Source: an uncultured Mediterraneibacter sp. (GTDB taxonomy: Bacteria; Bacillota; Clostridia; Lachnospirales; Lachnospiraceae). Taken from it: a stretch of 50,584 nt of DNA. The translations under genes and the position numbers were made by a program. Each line of letters begins with the position of its first letter. Positions within the stretch are counted from its first letter, which is position 1. The DNA lies in contig NZ_CAKRGI010000017.1 of the NCBI RefSeq assembly GCF_934330165.1, forward strand, positions 1-50,584, written 5' to 3'. The notes under the pieces are model-generated. The model worked only from the letters and a program-made list of their open reading frames with translations. It was not told the origin of the DNA and ran no database searches. This document shows, piece after piece, positions 1 to 9,375 of this stretch.

Positions 1-71
1 GGGCCTACAGGGCTCGAACCTGTGACCCTCTGCTTGTAAGGCAGATGCTCTCCCAGCTGAGCTAAGACCCC
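1..71 (-). tRNA. tRNA-Val (anticodon UAC), 3' end cut by window edge
   Basis: On the minus strand the sequence folds as a tRNA: acceptor 5' strand GGGGTCT, D arm GCTC/GAGC, anticodon stem TCTGC/GCAGA enclosing loop CTTACAA (anticodon TAC, reads GUA = Val), and T arm ACAGG-TTCGAGC-CCTGT. The 3' acceptor strand AGGCCC runs off position 1, so the last paired base, the discriminator and any CCA lie outside. It has its own strong promoter at 126-155. Further tRNA genes may follow beyond the window edge. Confidence 0.95.
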
Positions 72-125
72 ATATACCTGTATCTTCTGCGGTTCTGATC
101 ACTCTTTCCCGCAACCGACTTGCTT

Positions 126-155
126 ATTATACTATCATCTTATCGCAAATGTCAA
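126..155 (-). promoter_or_regulatory. Promoter of tRNA-Val (operon)
   Basis: On the minus strand there is a perfect -35 TTGACA (150-155) and a perfect -10 TATAAT (126-131) with an 18 bp spacer. They lie about 50 bases upstream of the mature tRNA 5' end. Consensus strength fits a stable-RNA promoter. Confidence 0.85.
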
Positions 156-274
156 CACTTTTTTCAATTTTTTTAGCTTTCTATTATTTATTATATCATG
201 ATCGCCATTCGCCGCTCGCACTGAAAAAGCTGTACTCTCTCCTGCTCGCTATCGCTCATTCTATCAGCCAGACG

Positions 275-315
275 GTTCTAAAAGCAGAAAAGTCCAGCAA
301 TCACTGAACTTTTCT
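275..315 (-). terminator. Possible intrinsic terminator after purL
   Basis: On the minus strand, just after the purL stop, there is a 12 bp stem (AGAAAAGTTCAG against CTGGACTTTTCT, one G-U pair) with loop TGATTG at 286-315, followed by the short U tract GCTTTTAG. The U tract is weak, so this may terminate only partly. Confidence 0.45.
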
Positions 316-343
316 ACAATCCGCAATATTTTACTGCAATATT

Positions 344-3300
344 TTATTTAAAATATTTTACACCTGATTCAAAAATCTTCAGATCCTGTTCCCCATAAAT
401 ATTGATCGCAACATGATCTCCACGACGCTCTGAATGAGCCATCTTACCAAGCACACGTCCGTCAGGACTTGTGATACCTTCAATCGCACGATAAGAACCA
501 TTGACATTCCACTCTTCATTCATGCTGATCTTTCCTTCAGGATCACAGTACTGTGTTGCAACCTGGCCGTTAGCGAAAAGCCGGTCCAGCCATTCCTCAC
601 TTGCAACGAATCTTCCTTCTCCATGGGAAGCCGGATTCGTATAGACTCCGCCAAGCTCTGCTCCCTGCAGCCATGGAGACTTATTGGTTACAACCTTCGT
701 ATAAACCATCTTTGAAATATGACGACCAATGGTATTGTATGTCAGAGTCGGTGAATCCTCCGTCTGACCTGTGATCTTACCGTATGGTACAAGCCCCAGC
801 TTGATCAGTGCCTGGAATCCATTACAAATTCCCAATGCCAGTCCGTCTCTTTCATTCAACAGCTTCTCTACCGCTTCTTTGATCTTTGCATTCTGGAATG
901 CTGTGGCAAAGAATTTTGCAGAACCATCCGGTTCATCTCCTGCACTGAATCCACCCGGGAACATGATCATCTGTGCCTGTCCGATGGCTTTTTCAAATTC
1001 AGCAACAGATCCTCTGATATCCTCTGCATCCAGATTACGGAATACTTTCGTAATCACCTTTGCCCCTGCCCGCTCAAATGCACGTTTACTGTCATACTCA
1101 CAGTTCGTTCCCGGGAAAACAGGAATAAAGACGGTCGGCTGTCCGATCTTATGGCTGCAGATATGGATATCTGCTGTATTGAATAACTTTTCTTCTATTT
1201 CTTTATCAGAATCCGCTGCAGATTTTGTTGCAAATACTTTTTCAAGAGTACCTGTCCATGCCTGTTCTGCTTCTTTCAGACTGATCGTTACATCACCATA
1301 TGCCAGCACTGCTTCCTCACTTACTGCTCCGATCTCTGTATAATCAGCCACAAGATTCTCCACTTCTTCCGCAGGTACCTCTGCAATGAGATCACCAAAT
1401 GCCGGTGCGAACAGATCCTTTTTATCTATAGTCGTGTCAAGATGAGCTCCCAGTCCGTTACCAAATGCCATCTTACTTGCAGCAATAGCAATTCCATGAC
1501 GATCAAGTGCATAAGCGGAAACGATTCTTCCGTTCTGAATATCTTCATGGATCTTTTCATACTGCTCCATCACTTTCTCATAGACCGGAAGATCATTTTC
1601 ATCTCTCTCAATCTTAAGCCATACAAGCTTATTTCCTGCTTTTTTCAGTTCCGGTGTGATGATATCCTGCTCCAGTGCCATATCGACCGCAAAAGATACC
1701 AGTGTCGGAGGAACATCAATATCCTGGAATGTACCGGACATACTGTCCTTACCTCCGATTGACGGAAGACCAAATCCGATCTGTGCCGCATACGCTCCGA
1801 GCAATGCTGCAAAAGGCTGGCTCCATCTCTTCGGATCTTCTGTCATTCTGCGGAAATACTCCTGGAATGTAAAGCGGATCTTACTGTAATCTCCACCGGC
1901 TGCCACGATCTTTGCAACCGATTCTGTCACCGCATAAACTGCTCCGTGATACGGACTCCAGCTTGACAGATACGGATCAAATCCATAACTCATCATGGAT
2001 ACGCTGTCCGTTGTACCATTCTGTACCGGAACTTTTGCCACCATCGCCTGAGTCTCTGTCATCTGATATTTTCCGCCATGAGGCATGAACACAGATCCGG
2101 CTCCGATGGAACCGTCAAACATTTCCACAAGACCTTTCTGAGAGCATACATTCAGATCAGAAAGAGTATTCAGCCAGGCTTCTTTTACATCTTCTACTTC
2201 TTTTTTGATAAAAAGGCTGGCTTTTCTGGACGGCATCTCTACTTCTACGTCTGTCTCCTGATGTGCCCCATTGGTATCAAGGAATGCACGGGAAAGGTTT
2301 ACGATCTCTTTTCCTCTCCATACAAGAACCAGTCTCGGATCTTCTGTAACAACTGCCACAACCGTTGCCTCAAGATTTTCTTCTTTCGCATATGCCATAA
2401 ACTCATCTACATCTTTCGGATCTACAACGACTGCCATTCTTTCCTGGGATTCGGAAATTGCGATCTCTGTTCCGTCCAGTCCTGCATATTTCTTTGGCAC
2501 TTTATCCAGCTCTACCCTCAGTCCGTCTGCCAATTCTCCGATGGCTACTGAAACTCCTCCGGCACCGAAGTCATTACACTTTTTAATCAGATGGCTGACT
2601 TCTTCTCTGCGGAACAGACGCTGGATCTTACGCTCTGTCGGTGCATTTCCCTTCTGTACTTCAGCTCCGCATGTCTCGATGGACTCCTCTGTATGAACCT
2701 TAGAAGAACCTGTTGCCCCTCCGCAGCCATCACGTCCGGTACGTCCACCCAACAGGATAATAATATCGCCCGGATCAGAATTTTCACGGATCACGGCACG
2801 TCTCGGTGCTGCACCAAGCACTGCTCCGATCTCCATACGCTTTGCGACATAATCCGGATGGTAGATCTCTTTTACCAGTCCGGTTGCAAGACCGATCTGG
2901 TTTCCATAAGAACTGTATCCATGTGCAGCCTCACGTACCAGCTTTTTCTGTGGGAGCTTTCCTTTCAGTGTCTCACCTGCTGAAACCGTCGGGTCAGCCG
3001 CTCCCGTCACACGCATCGCCTGATATACATAGGTACGTCCTGACAGCGGATCGCGGATCGCACCACCAAGGCAGGTTGCTGCTCCACCAAACGGCTCGAT
3101 CTCTGTCGGATGGTTGTGCGTCTCATTTTTAAAATTGATAAGCCATTCTTCCTCGACTCCGTCTACCTTGATCGGTACAACGATACTGCACGCATTGATC
3201 TCATCGGACTCTTCCTGATCTGCAAGCTTTCCTTCTTTTTTCAGACGACGCATTGCCATCAGTGCCAGATCCATCAGGCATACAAACTTGTCTTCTCTTC

Positions 3301-4099
3301 CTTTAAAAATCTCACTGTGGTCTTTCAGATACTCTTTATATGTATCCTCGATGACATCTCTGTAATCTCCATTATCAAATTTTACATCTTTTAATTCTGT
3401 AGAAAATGTCGTATGGCGGCAGTGATCTGACCAGTAAGTATCCAGTACACGGATCTCTGTCATCGTCGGATTCCTGTCTTCCTCCCCATGATAATACTTC
3501 TGGATATGCTGGAAATCCTTAAACGTCATAGCAAGGCCAAGTGAATCATACAACTCTTTTAGTTCTGCCTCCGGCATATCTTTAAATCCGTCAAATACCT
3601 TTACATCTGCCGGTTCTTCAAATACCGTTACCAGTGTCTCCGGCTTCTCTGCAGCAGCTTCTCTTGAATCTACCGGATTGATGCAGTGATTCTTGATTGC
3701 TTCAAACTCTTCCTCTGATATATTTCCCTCGATCACATAAGTTACCGCTGTACGGATCACCGGTGTCTCATCTTCTTTGATAAATCTGATACACTGTTCT
3801 GCTGAATCTGCTCTCTGGTCAAATTGTCCCGGAAGAAATTCAACTGAAAAGCACCGATCTGTCTCATTCTTGGTAAAACCTTCTCTGTAAAGGATATCGA
3901 CCGGAGGCTCTGCGAACACTCCGCCACATGCTTTTTCAAATGTCTCTTCTGATATATTTTCTGCGTCATACCGGATCAGAACCCGTACCCCGGTCACATC
4001 TTTAATTCCGAGATAATGACGGATCTCATGTCCAAGCCCTTTCGCTGTTACGGCAAATTCCGGCTTTTTTTCCACATACACACGCTTTACATTACTCAT
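344..4099 (-). CDS. purL: Phosphoribosylformylglycinamidine synthase, fused PurL-PurQ form
   Basis: FGAM synthase, the fourth step of de novo purine synthesis: FGAR + ATP + glutamine to FGAM, in the cytoplasm. The 1251-residue protein is a single chain. The synthase part carries the typical stretches SDHCRHTTFSTEL, NFKNETHNHPTEIEPFGG and GIGGKDSMSGTF-like segments. The C-terminal glutaminase part has FPGTNCEYDS, MFPGGFSAGDEPDG, nucleophile Cys in LGICNGFQAL (about residue 1092) and ASHGEGRF. The length and domain layout match the long clostridial clade (TIGR01857) and not the separate PurL/PurQ/PurS proteins of Bacillus. I chose ATG at 4099 because GGAG lies 7 bases upstream; an in-frame TTG at 4105 would sit almost on the SD. 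No other pur genes are adjacent and no purine riboswitch is visible upstream, so its regulation is not clear. Confidence 0.97.
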   Translation of the reverse strand: MSNVKRVYVEKKPEFAVTAKGLGHEIRHYLGIKDVTGVRVLIRYDAENISEETFEKACGGVFAEPPVDILYREGFTKNETDRCFSVEFLPGQFDQRADSAEQCIRFIKEDETPVIRTAVTYVIEGNISEEEFEAIKNHCINPVDSREAAAEKPETLVTVFEEPADVKVFDGFKDMPEAELKELYDSLGLAMTFKDFQHIQKYYHGEEDRNPTMTEIRVLDTYWSDHCRHTTFSTELKDVKFDNGDYRDVIEDTYKEYLKDHSEIFKGREDKFVCLMDLALMAMRRLKKEGKLADQEESDEINACSIVVPIKVDGVEEEWLINFKNETHNHPTEIEPFGGAATCLGGAIRDPLSGRTYVYQAMRVTGAADPTVSAGETLKGKLPQKKLVREAAHGYSSYGNQIGLATGLVKEIYHPDYVAKRMEIGAVLGAAPRRAVIRENSDPGDIIILLGGRTGRDGCGGATGSSKVHTEESIETCGAEVQKGNAPTERKIQRLFRREEVSHLIKKCNDFGAGGVSVAIGELADGLRVELDKVPKKYAGLDGTEIAISESQERMAVVVDPKDVDEFMAYAKEENLEATVVAVVTEDPRLVLVWRGKEIVNLSRAFLDTNGAHQETDVEVEMPSRKASLFIKKEVEDVKEAWLNTLSDLNVCSQKGLVEMFDGSIGAGSVFMPHGGKYQMTETQAMVAKVPVQNGTTDSVSMMSYGFDPYLSSWSPYHGAVYAVTESVAKIVAAGGDYSKIRFTFQEYFRRMTEDPKRWSQPFAALLGAYAAQIGFGLPSIGGKDSMSGTFQDIDVPPTLVSFAVDMALEQDIITPELKKAGNKLVWLKIERDENDLPVYEKVMEQYEKIHEDIQNGRIVSAYALDRHGIAIAASKMAFGNGLGAHLDTTIDKKDLFAPAFGDLIAEVPAEEVENLVADYTEIGAVSEEAVLAYGDVTISLKEAEQAWTGTLEKVFATKSAADSDKEIEEKLFNTADIHICSHKIGQPTVFIPVFPGTNCEYDSKRAFERAGAKVITKVFRNLDAEDIRGSVAEFEKAIGQAQMIMFPGGFSAGDEPDGSAKFFATAFQNAKIKEAVEKLLNERDGLALGICNGFQALIKLGLVPYGKITGQTEDSPTLTYNTIGRHISKMVYTKVVTNKSPWLQGAELGGVYTNPASHGEGRFVASEEWLDRLFANGQVATQYCDPEGKISMNEEWNVNGSYRAIEGITSPDGRVLGKMAHSERRGDHVAINIYGEQDLKIFESGVKYFK

Positions 4100-4231
4100 A
4101 TACAATCTCCTTTTCCTCTTATGTGCTTATTCCTTCACACCAAATTAGAATGAACCTGTTATGCTTATCGTATCATATAATTGCACATCCGTATAATTAA
4201 TAAATTTAAACTTTATCATAAGCATTCCTAA

Positions 4232-5020
4232 TCAGTTATCTATCCGAAAAGTTTCCATGGAACTTCTCACTATTTCTCTTCTGCTTTTTACCCATAAAAA
4301 TCCCCCGGTGATAACCGCCCCTGCACCGAAAATCCACATGGACCACGCTGCCATATCTGAAAAAAAGCCCTCCGGCAGCATTCGGATCATATAATCTTTT
4401 TCTGCATCGAACATCCACATCCGGTTCGTAAAAACTTTCTCATGAAACCATGTAAACCAGTAATCAAAGTTCCGGCTGACCACACCCCCGGCTGCAACAC
4501 CTGCCAGTAAAACCAGACCCGCAACATTCCGGTACACTTTCCATAAAACCTTCCACAAAATTATTTTTTCAGCATCCATTTTTTCACAGAAGAAGCAGAT
4601 CAGCAGAAGTACAAAAGAAAAACTCCCGGTCAATCCTGCCATAAACCGGATTCTCTTACTCCAGTCAAAAATCTGCTTTACATCCTTCATATGCAGCCGG
4701 TCCTGCTCATTAAAAAAATCTCTCCATATTCCATCCACCGTGGTTTCTGCTTTCAGTTCTTCACGCTCTCCGTTTAAATATGCCATCATCTCCCGGGTTA
4801 CATAAATTGTATCTCCCATTGTCATGTTCAGTTCATCTAATACCCCGTATTTTTCATATTCTGCCCGGTACAGATCAAAATCCGAATAAAGTACAAGCCT
4901 GACACTCGAGACCAGCCACACCGCCAAAAAGGAAACCGTCAGGATCAGACTCAGGATCCGGCTTAAAATCAGACTTATTTTACTTTTCACTTTTTCAGAA
5001 GATGAGACCCGTTTTTTCAC
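4232..5020 (-). CDS. TIGR01906 / DUF1461 family integral membrane protein
   Basis: 262-residue membrane protein of unknown function. Four hydrophobic segments are visible: about residues 17-42, 128-148, 165-185 and 225-245. A long, probably extracytoplasmic, loop with many charged and aromatic residues lies between the first two (it includes DLYRAEYEKYGV and MMAYLNGE). This arrangement and the loop sequence match the TIGR01906 family of Firmicutes. The start is GTG at 5020 with GGAG 7 bases upstream. It is divergent from the LysR gene with only 77 bases between starts, so the regulator may control it; that is inference from position. Confidence 0.8.
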   Translation of the reverse strand: MKKRVSSSEKVKSKISLILSRILSLILTVSFLAVWLVSSVRLVLYSDFDLYRAEYEKYGVLDELNMTMGDTIYVTREMMAYLNGEREELKAETTVDGIWRDFFNEQDRLHMKDVKQIFDWSKRIRFMAGLTGSFSFVLLLICFFCEKMDAEKIILWKVLWKVYRNVAGLVLLAGVAAGGVVSRNFDYWFTWFHEKVFTNRMWMFDAEKDYMIRMLPEGFFSDMAAWSMWIFGAGAVITGGFLWVKSRREIVRSSMETFRIDN

Positions 5021-5037
5021 AAATTTACTCCTTTTGG

Positions 5038-5074
5038 TTGTATTCTTTATGTATTTATCTTATAATGCTATTAT
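5038..5074 (+). promoter_or_regulatory. Promoter of the LysR gene with overlapping palindromes
   Basis: -35 TTGTAT (5038-5043), 17 bp spacer, -10 TATAAT (5061-5066). Two short inverted repeats cover the -10: TTATCTTATAA (5056-5066) and ATAATGCTATTAT (5062-5074). These could be a LysR self-binding site; no experimental basis. Confidence 0.6.
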
Positions 5075-5097
5075 TACTTATTAGGAGGTCTAATAAT

Positions 5098-5988
5098 ATG
5101 ATGGATATAAATTATGAACTATATAAGGTATTTTACCATGTTGCAACTACGCTGAATTTTTCAGAGGCGTCCAAGCAGCTTTTTATTTCCCAGTCTGCTG
5201 TAAGCCAGTCGATCAAGACACTGGAGCGGAAACTGGATCAGACACTCTTTATCAGAAGCACCAAAAAAGTTCAGCTCACCCCGGAAGGTGAGATTCTGCT
5301 CCGCCATATTGAACCGGCTATGAACCTGATCCAGAAAGGGGAGGCACAGCTTCTTGATGCAGCTTCTACCGGAGGTCAGATCCGCATTGGTGCAAGTGAT
5401 ACAATCTGCAGGTACTTTCTTGTACCATACCTTGAAAAATTTCATAAAATGTTCCCCAATGTACATATCAAAGTAATCAATCAGACTTCTCTGCGTTGTA
5501 CGGAACTGCTCAAGAATGGGCTGGTAGATCTCATTGTGGTCAATTATCCCAATGCCAGCCTGAATAATATTTCCGCATCCATGAAGATCAAGAATTTCCA
5601 TGATGTATTTATTGCAGGAAATAATTATGGAGAATTAAAAGGGAAAAAGATCTCGCTCTCAGACCTTCTTGCTTATCCGATCCTCATGCTGGATAAGCAC
5701 AGTACCACCAATGAATTTCTCCACCGTCTGTTCCAGCAGCATCAGTTAGACCTTGTTCCTGAGATTGAGCTGACCAGCAACGATCTTCTGATCGACCTTG
5801 CACGCATCGGACTCGGAATTGCATTTATTCCTGATTATTGTATCTCTAAAGAACCTGACGGTATCTTCACTCTGGATATGAACGAAGAGATGCCTGAGCG
5901 TTCCCTGGTGATCGCATACAACGAGCAGCTCCCACTTTCCAAGGCAACGCAGGAATTTCTGAGCTACTTCCATCCAGTGGACGAATAA
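5098..5988 (+). CDS. LysR family transcriptional regulator
   Basis: 296-residue LysR-type regulator. An N-terminal winged helix-turn-helix (about residues 3-62, with SEASKQLFISQSAVSQSIKT as the HTH core and LFIRSTKKVQLTPEGE as the wing) is followed by a type 2 periplasmic-binding-like effector domain from about residue 90 (GGQIRIGASDTICRYFLVPY) to the end. The effector is not predictable from sequence. The start at 5098 follows AGGAGGT by 8 bases; ATG at 5101 is the alternative. The window-wide longer reading frame to 5002 lacks an SD. It stands alone, divergent from the TIGR01906 gene, and ends in an intrinsic terminator. Confidence 0.9.
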   Translation: MMDINYELYKVFYHVATTLNFSEASKQLFISQSAVSQSIKTLERKLDQTLFIRSTKKVQLTPEGEILLRHIEPAMNLIQKGEAQLLDAASTGGQIRIGASDTICRYFLVPYLEKFHKMFPNVHIKVINQTSLRCTELLKNGLVDLIVVNYPNASLNNISASMKIKNFHDVFIAGNNYGELKGKKISLSDLLAYPILMLDKHSTTNEFLHRLFQQHQLDLVPEIELTSNDLLIDLARIGLGIAFIPDYCISKEPDGIFTLDMNEEMPERSLVIAYNEQLPLSKATQEFLSYFHPVDE

Positions 5989-5994
5989 CTCCCC

Positions 5995-6060
5995 TCCCCT
6001 CCTGAATCTGATCTGTCCGATTCCCCGGACACATTTTCCGGATCAGGAGGGACCTTTTTT
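5995..6060 (+). terminator. Intrinsic terminator after the LysR gene
   Basis: The left arm TCCCCTCCTGAATC (5995-6008) pairs, with two bulged bases, with GATCAGGAGGGA (6041-6052). An inner CCGG hairpin lies between, and the stem is followed by CCTTTTTT. The right arm lies over the last codons of the convergent helicase gene. Confidence 0.75.
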
Positions 6061-8424
6061 CCAGAATTTTGTCAGCAGTTCTGTCACATTTTCCATCGTA
6101 CATTTTCTACAATCCGACCACTCTCGCGGAAACATTCTCCTATAATGCGGGCTTTGAAATCTTTCATCCATCAGAAGAATCACCCCTTTATCTTTTTCTG
6201 TACGGATCACACGCCCTGCTGACTGAAGTACTTTATTCATTCCGGGATAGAGATAGGCATAGTCAAATCCCTCTGCTCCAAAATACTGCTTCAGTATCTC
6301 TCTTTCGTTGCATACCTGCGGGATTCCTGTTCCAACGATCATGGCTCCGATCAGACGATCCTGCGTCAGGTCGATTCCTTCCGAAAAAATACCACCCATC
6401 ACGCAGAAAGCTACCAGCGTTCCGTCCTGCTCTTTTTCAAATTTTTTCAGAAATTCTTCCCGTTCTTCCTCATCCATATACTGCGACTGAAGCAAAACTT
6501 CACTTTTCTTCCCAAGCTTCAGGAATTTTTCATACACTGCCTCCATCAGGCGGTATGACGGAAAAAAAGCCATATAATTTCCCGTCTTACTGTCAATCGT
6601 TTTCCCTATATATTCTGCGATCCTGCTATACATTTCTTCTCCACGGCTCGTGTACTTTGTACTGATCCCTTCTGCCAGAAGTACACTCCGGTTCGTTTCC
6701 GGGAAAGTCGATTCTGCATAAACTGCATAATCATCCTGAACTACCGATAACAGAGACTTATAATACTGTATCGGCAGCAATGTTGCGGAAAAAAAGATCG
6801 TACTATTGCCCTGTTCCAGACATTTTTGAAGATTCTCTGCCGGGTTAACACAGAAAAGCTTTACCATAAATCTTCCATCAGACTGCATTTCGCTGTATAT
6901 CACATAATTTTTATCCAGCAGATCATGGATGTTCAGAAAACTTCGTAATCCAAAGAACAATGGAAGTATCTCTTCTTCCGTTCCATCCTGCCTTCCCTGC
7001 TCTCTCTGTTCTTCTAAATAACGTTCCATTTCGGTCAGAAGATTCATCGCCTTCAGTGCAAGGACAGATACGCTGTCCAGAATCTGATAATTTTCACACT
7101 CTCTTTTCAGTTCCAGAAATGCCTTATTCATGCTCTCCAGACTTCTCGTCAGCTTTTTATCTTTTCCCTTTACAATTCTTTTCACTTCAAGAACATCTTC
7201 CTTATACAGGCTTGCACTGTACATCTCACGTCCACGTTCCACAAGGTTGTGAGCTTCGTCAACCAGGAACAGATAGTGGTTATTTCCTCCGTCTGCGAAA
7301 AACCTTTTCAGATGTGCATTTGGATCAAATACGTAATTATAATCACAGATAATCCCATCTGCCCAGACCGAAAGCTCCAATGCAAATTCAAAAGGACAGA
7401 CCCGGAACTTTTGTGCCTGTTCCTCAATCTCCTTTCTTCCCATTCCGCCGCCATTTTTCAAAAGGTCATAGACCGCATCATTAACCCGGTCAAAATGTCC
7501 TTTTGCATAGGGGCAGGCCTGTGGATTACACTCTGCTTTTTCACAAAAACAAATTTTTTCTTTCGCTGTCAGGGTCACTGAACGGAACTTCAGCCCTTTT
7601 TCCTTTAAAATAAAAAAAGCCTGCTCGGCAACCGTCCTTGTGATCGTCCTTGCAGTCAGATAGAAGATCTTCTCGCCCAGACCCTCTCCCATTGCCCTGA
7701 CAGCAGGATAGAGAACTGCCATCGTCTTTCCTGTCCCCGTCGGTGCCTGGATAAAAAGCTTTTTCTTTCTTGCGATCGTGCGATATACAGATGCGGCAAG
7801 ATTGAACTGCCCCTCCCTGTATGGAAATGGAAATTTCAGATTGCGGATCGTCTCATCCCGCATCCGCTCCCATTCAATCTGAAGCCTGGCCCATTTTTCA
7901 TATCTATGCACCAGTTCTTTAAACCAGCTTTTCAGATCTTCCAGTGTATACTCTTCTTTAAACCGTCTTATTTCTTCAGTATCCAGATGACAATAGGTCA
8001 TCTGGATACTGATCTTTTCCAGTTCTTTTTCTTTTCCGTAAATATATGCATAGCATTTTGCCTGTGCCAGATGTACTCCTGCCGGTTTCTGAATCTGTTC
8101 CAGATTTCTCAGGACTCCCTTGATCTCGTCCACCGTCACCTGATGCAGCTTTCCATCTGAAGTTTCATCTGCAATGATCCCATCTGCCCTGCCTTCTATC
8201 CTCAGAGTAAATTCCTGACAAGGAACAGAAATTTTCAGCGGTACTTCTGCCTGATATCCCGATCCCATACTTTTCTGGATCTTCCGGTGAAGCCGGCTTC
8301 CCATCAACATCGCATCCTTTTCCGCAGTTCCTGCCGTAATACGATTATCAATATCGCCTTCTTTTAAAATAAATTCCACGAGATTTCTGACTGAGATCCT
8401 GACAACTTTTTCTCCCGATTCCAA
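6043..8424 (-). CDS. PD-(D/E)XK nuclease - XPD/DinG-like Fe-S helicase fusion
   Basis: 793-residue two-part DNA repair enzyme. Residues about 1-190 carry a Cas4/RecB-type nuclease core: His46 (SRLHRKI), Asp81 (GRADGI), Glu100 and Lys102 (DEIKG) and Gln121/Tyr125 (QAKCY, the QxxxY motif). From about 200 comes a superfamily 2 helicase: Walker A APTGTGKT (Lys233), DEAH box 389-392, and motif VI QSAGRVIRTEKDKG near the C-terminus. Cysteines 292/294, 299, 304 and 343 lie between motifs I and II where XPD/DinG helicases hold a [4Fe-4S] cluster. The start is TTG at 8424: AAGGTGG lies 5 bases upstream and the upstream SPFH stop codon is adjacent, so translation is coupled. Expected activity is 5'-3' unwinding with nucleolytic processing; the exact substrate is unknown. 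It is the last gene of the NfeD-SPFH operon. Confidence 0.9.
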   Translation of the reverse strand: MESGEKVVRISVRNLVEFILKEGDIDNRITAGTAEKDAMLMGSRLHRKIQKSMGSGYQAEVPLKISVPCQEFTLRIEGRADGIIADETSDGKLHQVTVDEIKGVLRNLEQIQKPAGVHLAQAKCYAYIYGKEKELEKISIQMTYCHLDTEEIRRFKEEYTLEDLKSWFKELVHRYEKWARLQIEWERMRDETIRNLKFPFPYREGQFNLAASVYRTIARKKKLFIQAPTGTGKTMAVLYPAVRAMGEGLGEKIFYLTARTITRTVAEQAFFILKEKGLKFRSVTLTAKEKICFCEKAECNPQACPYAKGHFDRVNDAVYDLLKNGGGMGRKEIEEQAQKFRVCPFEFALELSVWADGIICDYNYVFDPNAHLKRFFADGGNNHYLFLVDEAHNLVERGREMYSASLYKEDVLEVKRIVKGKDKKLTRSLESMNKAFLELKRECENYQILDSVSVLALKAMNLLTEMERYLEEQREQGRQDGTEEEILPLFFGLRSFLNIHDLLDKNYVIYSEMQSDGRFMVKLFCVNPAENLQKCLEQGNSTIFFSATLLPIQYYKSLLSVVQDDYAVYAESTFPETNRSVLLAEGISTKYTSRGEEMYSRIAEYIGKTIDSKTGNYMAFFPSYRLMEAVYEKFLKLGKKSEVLLQSQYMDEEEREEFLKKFEKEQDGTLVAFCVMGGIFSEGIDLTQDRLIGAMIVGTGIPQVCNEREILKQYFGAEGFDYAYLYPGMNKVLQSAGRVIRTEKDKGVILLMDERFQSPHYRRMFPREWSDCRKCTMENVTELLTKFWKKGPS

Positions 8425-9375
8425 TTAATCCACCTTTTCTGTCACATCCGGGCGTGCTACTTCTGCGATGGTCTTCGTAAGCCCTGCAATGCCTTGCAGA
8501 TCAGAAGGAATAATGATCTTTGTTGCCTTGCCGTCAGCTGCTTTCGCAAATGCATCCAGACTCTTCAGTGTCAGCACTGCCTCATCCGCACCGGCTTCCT
8601 TGATATACTCAATCCCTTCCGCAGTCGCTTTCTGTACAGTACGGATGGCTTCTGCCTGACCTTCTGCTTCTTTGATCCGCTTCTGCTTCTCAGCTTCCGC
8701 TTTCAGGATTGCTGCCTGCTTGGATGCTTCTGCTTCCAGGATCACCGACTCCTTCTCACCTTCTGCTACAAGGATCGTAGATTTCTTTTCACCTTCCGCA
8801 CGGAGAATTGCCTCTCTTCGTTCACGCTCCGCCTTCATCTGCTTCTCCATGGCATCCTGAATTGCTTTCGGCGGCATAATATTTTTCAATTCTACACGGT
8901 TTACTTTAATTCCCCATTCATCTGTCGCAATGTCCAGGATCGTACGCATCTTGGAGTTGATCGTCTCACGGGAAGTCAGTGTCTCATCCAGTTCCAGATC
9001 ACCGATAATATTACGCAGTGTTGTTGCCGTCAGATTTTCGATCGCAGCAATCGGGCTTTCTACTCCATATGCATACTTCTTCGGGTCAGTGATCTGATAG
9101 AATACGACGGTATCAATCTGCATCGTAACATTATCTTTCGTAATTACTGCCTGCGGTTCAAAGTCAACTACCTGTTCTTTCAGTGAGACTCTTCTCGCAA
9201 CACGATCCAGGATCGGCATCTTGAAATGAAGTCCTACACCCCAGGTTTCTTTATATCCTCCAAGTCTTTCAACTACATACGCATGTGCCTGCGGAACAAT
9301 CTTGATATTGCTCACGATCAGTAAGATCGCAATTCCAAGTATGATCACCCACACAATTAAAATAGCTAATCCCAT
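8425..9375 (-). CDS. SPFH/Band 7 domain protein (stomatin/QmcA/FloT-like)
   Basis: 316-residue membrane scaffold protein. An N-terminal membrane segment (about residues 3-24) is followed by the SPFH domain (about 25-190, with IVPQAHAYVVERLGGY at its start and ELKNIMPPKAIQDAMEKQM at its end). Next comes an Ala/Glu/Lys-rich coiled coil (about 175-245) of repeated AEGEKKS/AEAEKQ units, then a short tail. Known members form oligomers in membrane microdomains and are encoded with NfeD partners, as here: the start overlaps the end of the NfeD gene by 10 bases. The stop abuts the TTG start of the nuclease-helicase. Confidence 0.93.
   Translation of the reverse strand: MGLAILIVWVIILGIAILLIVSNIKIVPQAHAYVVERLGGYKETWGVGLHFKMPILDRVARRVSLKEQVVDFEPQAVITKDNVTMQIDTVVFYQITDPKKYAYGVESPIAAIENLTATTLRNIIGDLELDETLTSRETINSKMRTILDIATDEWGIKVNRVELKNIMPPKAIQDAMEKQMKAERERREAILRAEGEKKSTILVAEGEKESVILEAEASKQAAILKAEAEKQKRIKEAEGQAEAIRTVQKATAEGIEYIKEAGADEAVLTLKSLDAFAKAADGKATKIIIPSDLQGIAGLTKTIAEVARPDVTEKVD

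Noticed and set aside
321..360. Short AATATTTTA repeats near the purL stop
   Set aside because: AT-rich and partly coding (VKYFK end); no regular array, not CRISPR or an attachment site.
434..3394. Several open frames on the plus strand opposite purL
   Set aside because: They lie wholly inside the conserved purL gene, lack SD sequences and have Cys/Ser-rich, non-conserved translations.
4161..4224. ATGCTTAT...ATAAGCAT inverted repeat upstream of purL
   Set aside because: Only 8 bp arms separated by 48 bases in AT-rich DNA; chance is likely.
4100..4231. Purine riboswitch upstream of purL
   Set aside because: No conserved purine aptamer core or stem arrangement could be found in these bases; the promoter there is also weak.
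8600..8860. Repeat array in the SPFH gene
   Set aside because: The repeats are codons of the Ala/Glu/Lys coiled coil (AEGEK/AEAEK units), not a DNA repeat element.
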